Origin: RFPW01 sp040401595
Lineage (GTDB): Bacteria > Pseudomonadota > Gammaproteobacteria > Burkholderiales > Burkholderiaceae_E
DNA length: 5,673 nt
Direction: 5' to 3'
NCBI GenBank assembly: GCA_040401595.1
Contig: JBBAOE010000065.1
Location: 1-5,673 of the forward strand
Part shown: positions 1-3,700 of the stretch, piece by piece
Layout of the letters: the number at the start of each line of letters is the position of its first letter
Numbering within the stretch: position 1 is the first letter of the stretch
The notes under the pieces: generated by a model
Told to the model about the DNA's origin: nothing
What the model saw: the letters and a program-made list of their open reading frames with translations, nothing else
Database searches by the model: none
Translations under genes and position numbers: made by a program

Positions 1-34
1 ACCTTAGGTCTAAGCCTTGGATCTAAATTTTAGA
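1..34. repeat. Two short inverted repeats at the fliE 3' end
   Basis: CTTAG-GT-CTAAG (3-14) and TCTAAA-T-TTTAGA (22-34) are two small palindromes directly after and across the fliE stop codon (30-32). Neither has the GC-rich stem of a terminator. They lie where fliE would be joined to fliF, so they may be unimportant spacer sequence. Confidence 0.3.
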
Positions 35-404
35 GCGAGAGCGAAGCGACTTCTTTGTACGCCTCGACCAAGCGGTTGCGCACCTGGATCATCCCCTGGA
101 ACGCGAGGTTGGCTTTTTGCAGCGAGATCATCACTTCTTCCAGGCTCATGTTGGACTCGCCAAGCTGGAACTGCTGTTGCTTGGCGGTCGCTACCTGTTG
201 GGCGTCGCTCACTTGCTCGACCGCCGATTTGAGGATGCTGCCGAAATCAAGCCCGCCACTGGTACCAGCCGCTGCGCCCAAACGCTGCGCCGCACCCGCA
301 CCACCAACCGAGCCCATGGCACCCGAAGACGCCATGTCGGCCGCAGCGCGCAGCTGGCCCAGTACACGTTGAATGTTGTCGGTAGAGATGTCGGAAGGAA
401 GCAT
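30..404 (-). CDS. fliE: Flagellar hook-basal body complex protein FliE
   Basis: The product is a complete 124-residue protein. FliE sits in the periplasmic part of the flagellar basal body, joins the MS ring (FliF) to the proximal rod, and is exported by the flagellar type III system rather than by a Sec signal; none is seen here. The family signature is the C-terminal helix, residues 87-120, with SLEEVMISLQKANLAFQG followed by MIQVRNRLVEAYKEV; the IQVRN+LVxAYxEV motif is diagnostic. A second conserved helix spans roughly residues 52-80 (LDFGSILKSAVEQV). The N-terminal helix (residues 5-22) is joined to the core by an Ala/Gly/Ser-rich linker (residues 24-51), which makes this protein somewhat longer than the about 104-residue enterobacterial FliE. 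The ATG at 402-404 has an AGGA ribosome site nine bases upstream; the stop is TAA at 30-32. fliE usually leads fliEFGHIJ, so fliF is expected just left of base 1. The upstream sigma-54 promoter fits a class II-type flagellar operon. Confidence 0.96.
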   Translation of the reverse strand: MLPSDISTDNIQRVLGQLRAAADMASSGAMGSVGGAGAAQRLGAAAGTSGGLDFGSILKSAVEQVSDAQQVATAKQQQFQLGESNMSLEEVMISLQKANLAFQGMIQVRNRLVEAYKEVASLSL

Positions 405-413
405 GGCGCAGTG

Positions 414-417
414 TCCT
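414..417 (-). promoter_or_regulatory. Ribosome-binding site of fliE
   Basis: AGGA on the minus strand, nine bases before the fliE ATG, is a good Shine-Dalgarno core. It supports the start at 402-404. The same bases form one arm of an 8-bp inverted repeat (413-420 with 455-462). Confidence 0.7.
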
Positions 418-436
418 AAAAGTACGTATGAATCTA

Positions 437-452
437 AGCAAGGTCCAGGCCA
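437..452 (-). promoter_or_regulatory. Sigma-54 (RpoN) -24/-12 promoter of fliE
   Basis: On the minus strand this reads TGGCCTGGACCTTGCT. It matches the sigma-54 consensus TGGCAC-N5-TTGC[AT]: the invariant GG (-24) and GC (-12) are separated by exactly 10 bases, and the TTGCT -12 box is intact. Transcription would begin near base 426, leaving a leader of about 20 bases that contains the AGGA site. Sigma-54 control of fliE operons by an enhancer-binding protein of the FleR/FlrC type is established in several polar flagellates. The match is seen directly; use in vivo is inferred. Confidence 0.75.
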
Positions 453-485
453 TCTTTAGGACGCTGCGGTTGCGTAGGCCGGGGG

Positions 486-509
486 CCCCGAAATGCTGGG
501 CTTTCGGGG
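486..509. repeat. Inverted repeat / hairpin, 8-bp stem
   Basis: CCCCGAAA at 486-493 pairs perfectly with TTTCGGGG at 502-509 around an 8-base loop. It overlaps a GGGGCCCC palindrome at 482-489. No T-run follows on either strand, so it is not a standard intrinsic terminator. It lies about 70 bases upstream of the inferred fliE transcription start and could be a regulator site, or a structure insulating the two divergent units. Confidence 0.5.
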
Positions 510-547
510 TAGGGCGCCGAGATATTTCGTTCGCGCCCAACCGTAGG

Positions 548-564
548 GCGGCAAGATTTGCCGC
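548..564. promoter_or_regulatory. Operator-like palindrome GCGGCAA-N3-TTGCCGC
   Basis: GCGGCAA (548-554) and TTGCCGC (558-564) are perfect inverted arms separated by GAT. Arm length and spacing are typical of a site for a dimeric DNA-binding protein. It is about 130 bases upstream of the inferred fliE start, a normal distance for a sigma-54 enhancer site, and about 150 bases upstream of the giant gene's ATG. It could serve either or both genes. The regulator is not known from the sequence. Confidence 0.45.
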
Positions 565-627
565 AGGGGTACCGTCAGTGCCGTCGGGGTGCCGTTAGAG
601 TAGTTCTTGTTAGTATATCCAGTCTGA

Positions 628-685
628 AAACGCACGCTTGCAAACGCACGCCTGCAAACGCAAGCTTGCAAACTTGCAAACTTGC
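628..685 (+). repeat. Tandem array: three 14-bp and two 8-bp units
   Basis: Three head-to-tail copies of AAACGCAMGCYTGC (628-641, 642-655, 656-669) are followed by two exact copies of AAACTTGC (670-677, 678-685). The short unit equals the third long unit without its internal GCAAGC. The third unit contains the perfect palindrome GCAAGCTTGC (660-669). The array ends 25 bases before the ATG at 711, in the giant gene's likely 5' leader or promoter region. It may be a slippage-prone element or a cluster of protein-binding sites; the function is inferred. Confidence 0.85.
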
Positions 686-710
686 AGACGCCAGCACGCC
701 GAGTCATTTG

Positions 711-3700
711 ATGCCATTTTCGTCTGCCCAGTTCGGTTCTTATTCGTCCGCTCAGGTCAGTGCGATCACGTCGGATGACGCCATCGCCATCGCCGGCGAC
801 GAGATCACCGCGCTGCCCGCGATCTACGCGCTCACCACCACGGCGCTCACCGCGCTGGGCGCACAGCAAATCCCCAAGCTCTCGACCAGCCAAGTCGTGA
901 CGCTCAGCAATGGCCAGTTTGCCGCGTTATCGACGGTCCAGATCGGTGGGCTGACCAGCAAACAGGTCGCTACGCTCGGCTCCGGCAAGGCCTCAGCGCT
1001 GAGTTCGGCAACGATTGCCGTGTTGCCTGCCGTCGAAAGCCTGGGCACGGCCCTGGTCCAGGCACTCACCAGCACCCAGATCCGCGCCGTCACCGCACCC
1101 CAAGTCCAGCAACTCGCCACCGCGCAGTGGGACGCCATCAGTGGCGCCCAACTCGCCGCTCTCAGCGCCAACCAGGTGCAAGCGATCGGCATCGACGCTG
1201 CAATCGCCATCGGCGCCCCCGATATCGGCTCGCTGACCGAGATTGCCAGCCTGCTCTACGACCGCGTCAGTGCGCTCACTGCGCTCGAAGTGCAGAGCCT
1301 CTTGTCAACCCAGGTACAGGCCCTCGGTACGCTGCAATTTGCTGCCTTATCGATTCATCAGGTTGCACTGCTCGGGCGCTCGCAAGTCGCCGCGCTCGGC
1401 TCGGCGCAGGCCGGCGCGCTGGTGGAATCTGAGCTCGCGGTCCTCAGCACCACCGCCCTGCAGGGGCTCTCGACTCTGGCGCTTGCCGCACTGGACAGAG
1501 GCCAATTCCGCGGACCGACGTCGGCCGAGTTCGACCCCTCGGCGTCGCCTTACGGCTTCACGACCCAACAAATCCGCGGGCTCACCAGCAGCCAGTGGCC
1601 CGCGTTCTCGACCGTGCAAATGGCCTCGCTGAGCGATCTGCAGCTGGCAGGCTTGGTTTCGCAAAGCATCCTGAGTCTGCAGACCAACCAGGTGAGCGCC
1701 TTCGATGGCGTGCAGACGCTGGGATCCGAGGCGGTCCTGACCCTGAGCGGCAGCCAGCTCGCGAGCTTCACCACCGCGCAGGTCGTGGCGTTGGGCACCC
1801 CATTGAGCAGCGTCCAGGTGGTTGCGCTCGGGGCGCAGCAGGTCGCGGCGCTGACCTTGAACCGCTACACCGCGCTCTCGTCGGCACGGTTCGCGAACTT
1901 CAGCTCGGCGCAAATCGGTGCCTTTAGCCCGGCGCTCATCGCCGCCATCAACTCCAGTGAGATGGCGTCCTTGAGCGCGGTCGATGCCCTCGCGAGCCAT
2001 GCGACCGCGGCGCTCGCCTCCAATCAAATTGCAGCCCTCGCAAGCCGGCAAGTGAGTGCGCTCACCCAGACGCAATTTGGCTTGCTCACGACCGCGCAGC
2101 TCTCCGCCTTGAGCGCTTCGCAAGGCGGTGCGATCCATTCCGACAACGTGCGCGCGATCGGGCCGGCCGGTATCCCGGCGCTCGGCTCTTCAGTCATCCA
2201 AGCGCTCACAACGAACGCGATCGGCGCGCTGGCCACCGATCAGATCCGCGGCTCCGACGACAACGCCAATGCCCGCGGGTTGAATACCACGCAGTTTCAG
2301 GCGCTGATGACGGCCCAGTTTGCGGCGCTCTCGGCCACGCAGGTGGGTGCGTTCGGCTCGAAACAAGCCGCCGCGCTCGAAACCGACGATTTGCGCGGGA
2401 TTGGTTCCGACATCGTGGGTCTCTCGACCGACAATTTGAGCGCCTTCGAGCTGACTCAAGTGGTTGCGCTGACGCCGCTCCAGTTCGCTGCACTCAGTAA
2501 CACCCAAGTCGCGGCGCTCCAGTCCGAACAGGTCGCTGCCCTCACGAGTACCCAAACCGGCGTCATCACCTCTGATGGCCTGAACGCGCTCGCAACCATC
2601 AGCCTCCAGGCGCTCAAGAACGTGGAAACGCTGGCAACGAATCTGGTGGCGGCAATTGCCGCCAACCAGATCGCTGCCTTTAGCGCCGCGCAAGTGGCTG
2701 CCCTGGGGTCGGCCCAGCTCAGGGTGTTTTCGTCCGACCAGCTGCGCGCGCTCAAATCCTCGCAGGTGCGCGCCGTTGATGCCGCTAGTGTCGGCGCCAT
2801 TGCGCCCGCCAACATTGCGGTGCTCTCGACCGAAGCCCTTGCCGCGCTCGCGCCGGCCGCCATCATCGCGCTCACCACCGACCAAATCCGTGGCTCGGTG
2901 CCCGGTGCCAGCCTTTCGGGTTTGCGCACGGACCAACTCCGTGCACTGAGCTCCACGCAAGCGGCGTCCTTGGGCTCGAGCCAGCTTTCGGTGCTGCAGA
3001 CCCTGCAGATGCGCGCCTTTGAAACCAGCGATCTGGCCGCCCTGACCGGTGTGCTGGGAATCGCGACCAACCAGTTGACCGCGCTCGCCAGCGACCAAAC
3101 CCGCGCCTTTGGGCCGGCCACACTCTCAGGCCTGAGAACCGATCAATTTAAATCTCTGACGGCGCCGCAGCTGGACGCGCTGACATCAGCCCAGCTGGCC
3201 GCCTTTGGCTCAGGCCAATTGACGGTCGTCGAACCAGCGACGCTCGCGACCTTGGCAAGCAACCAAGTCCGCGCGCTGGCCTACCCGGCAGCGCTTGCCA
3301 CCGACGCACTGGTGGCCTTGCCAACGCTCTTGGTGGGCGCCCTGTCGTCAACGCAGATCGGGCTCTTCAGCTCGGGCCAGTTTGTGGCGCTGCGCACCGC
3401 GCAGGTGGGAAGCCTGTCATCCGCCCAAAGCGCGGCGCTGCGGCCCCAGATTCTGGCTGCGCTGGATACCAGCGATTTTTACAGCCTACGCACGGACGCT
3501 GTCCGGGGCCTTGCGGCCGTGTCGCTCGGTGACCTGACCGCGTTGCAGCTGGCAAGCCTGCCATCGCAGTTCTTGCAGGCGCTCGCCACGCCGCAGCTAC
3601 GGGCCTGGAATACCCTTCAAATCAAGGCCCTTGGGACCGCACAAGTCGCAACCCTGTTGCCACCGCAAGTGGGTGGCTTGGGCCCGAACCAATTTTCCGC

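Larger units (their letters stand above)
413..462. repeat. Inverted repeat TTTAGGAC / GTCCTAAA around the fliE leader
   Basis: GTCCTAAA at 413-420 and its exact reverse complement TTTAGGAC at 455-462 are separated by 34 bases that contain the sigma-54 promoter. One arm covers the fliE AGGA ribosome site. A transcript initiated at the sigma-54 promoter would not include the distal arm; one begun farther upstream would, and could pair over the ribosome site. A chance 8-bp repeat is possible. Confidence 0.4.
405..710. other. Divergent intergenic control region
   Basis: These bases separate fliE from the giant plus-strand gene and contain no credible gene. The frame of the giant gene is open back to a TAG at 510-512, but the only starts in that stretch are TTG codons. 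I found no convincing sigma-70 promoter or sigma-54 site for the plus strand; the TAGTATAT at 611-618 is a weak -10 candidate without a matching -35. The identified elements are listed separately. Confidence 0.8.

Noticed and set aside
17..419. Small plus-strand frames over fliE
   Set aside because: They are antisense to a clearly recognisable FliE and have no domain of their own.
486..509. Intrinsic terminator
   Set aside because: The stem is good, but no T-run follows on either strand, and it lies between divergent gene starts where a terminator is not expected.
591..598. Sigma-28 (FliA) -10 box GCCGTTAG for the giant gene
   Set aside because: It resembles GCCGATAA at six of eight positions, but there is no TAAA-like -35 element at the required spacing upstream.
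1770..1830. TALE-like DNA-binding repeats, because units such as TTAQVVALG recall LTPxQVVAIA
   Set aside because: TALE repeats are 33-35 residues with a second helix and a variable di-residue. Here the unit is 8 residues and nothing like the second helix is present.
1347..3121. Long minus-strand open frames, including 263 and 302 codons, with repeat-like products rich in Arg, Gly, Glu and Leu
   Set aside because: They are antisense shadows of the octad gene. The 24-bp periodicity and strong GC codon bias keep stops out of the opposite frames, so repeats appear there too. None has a domain, and the plus frame spans all of them with a coherent protein.
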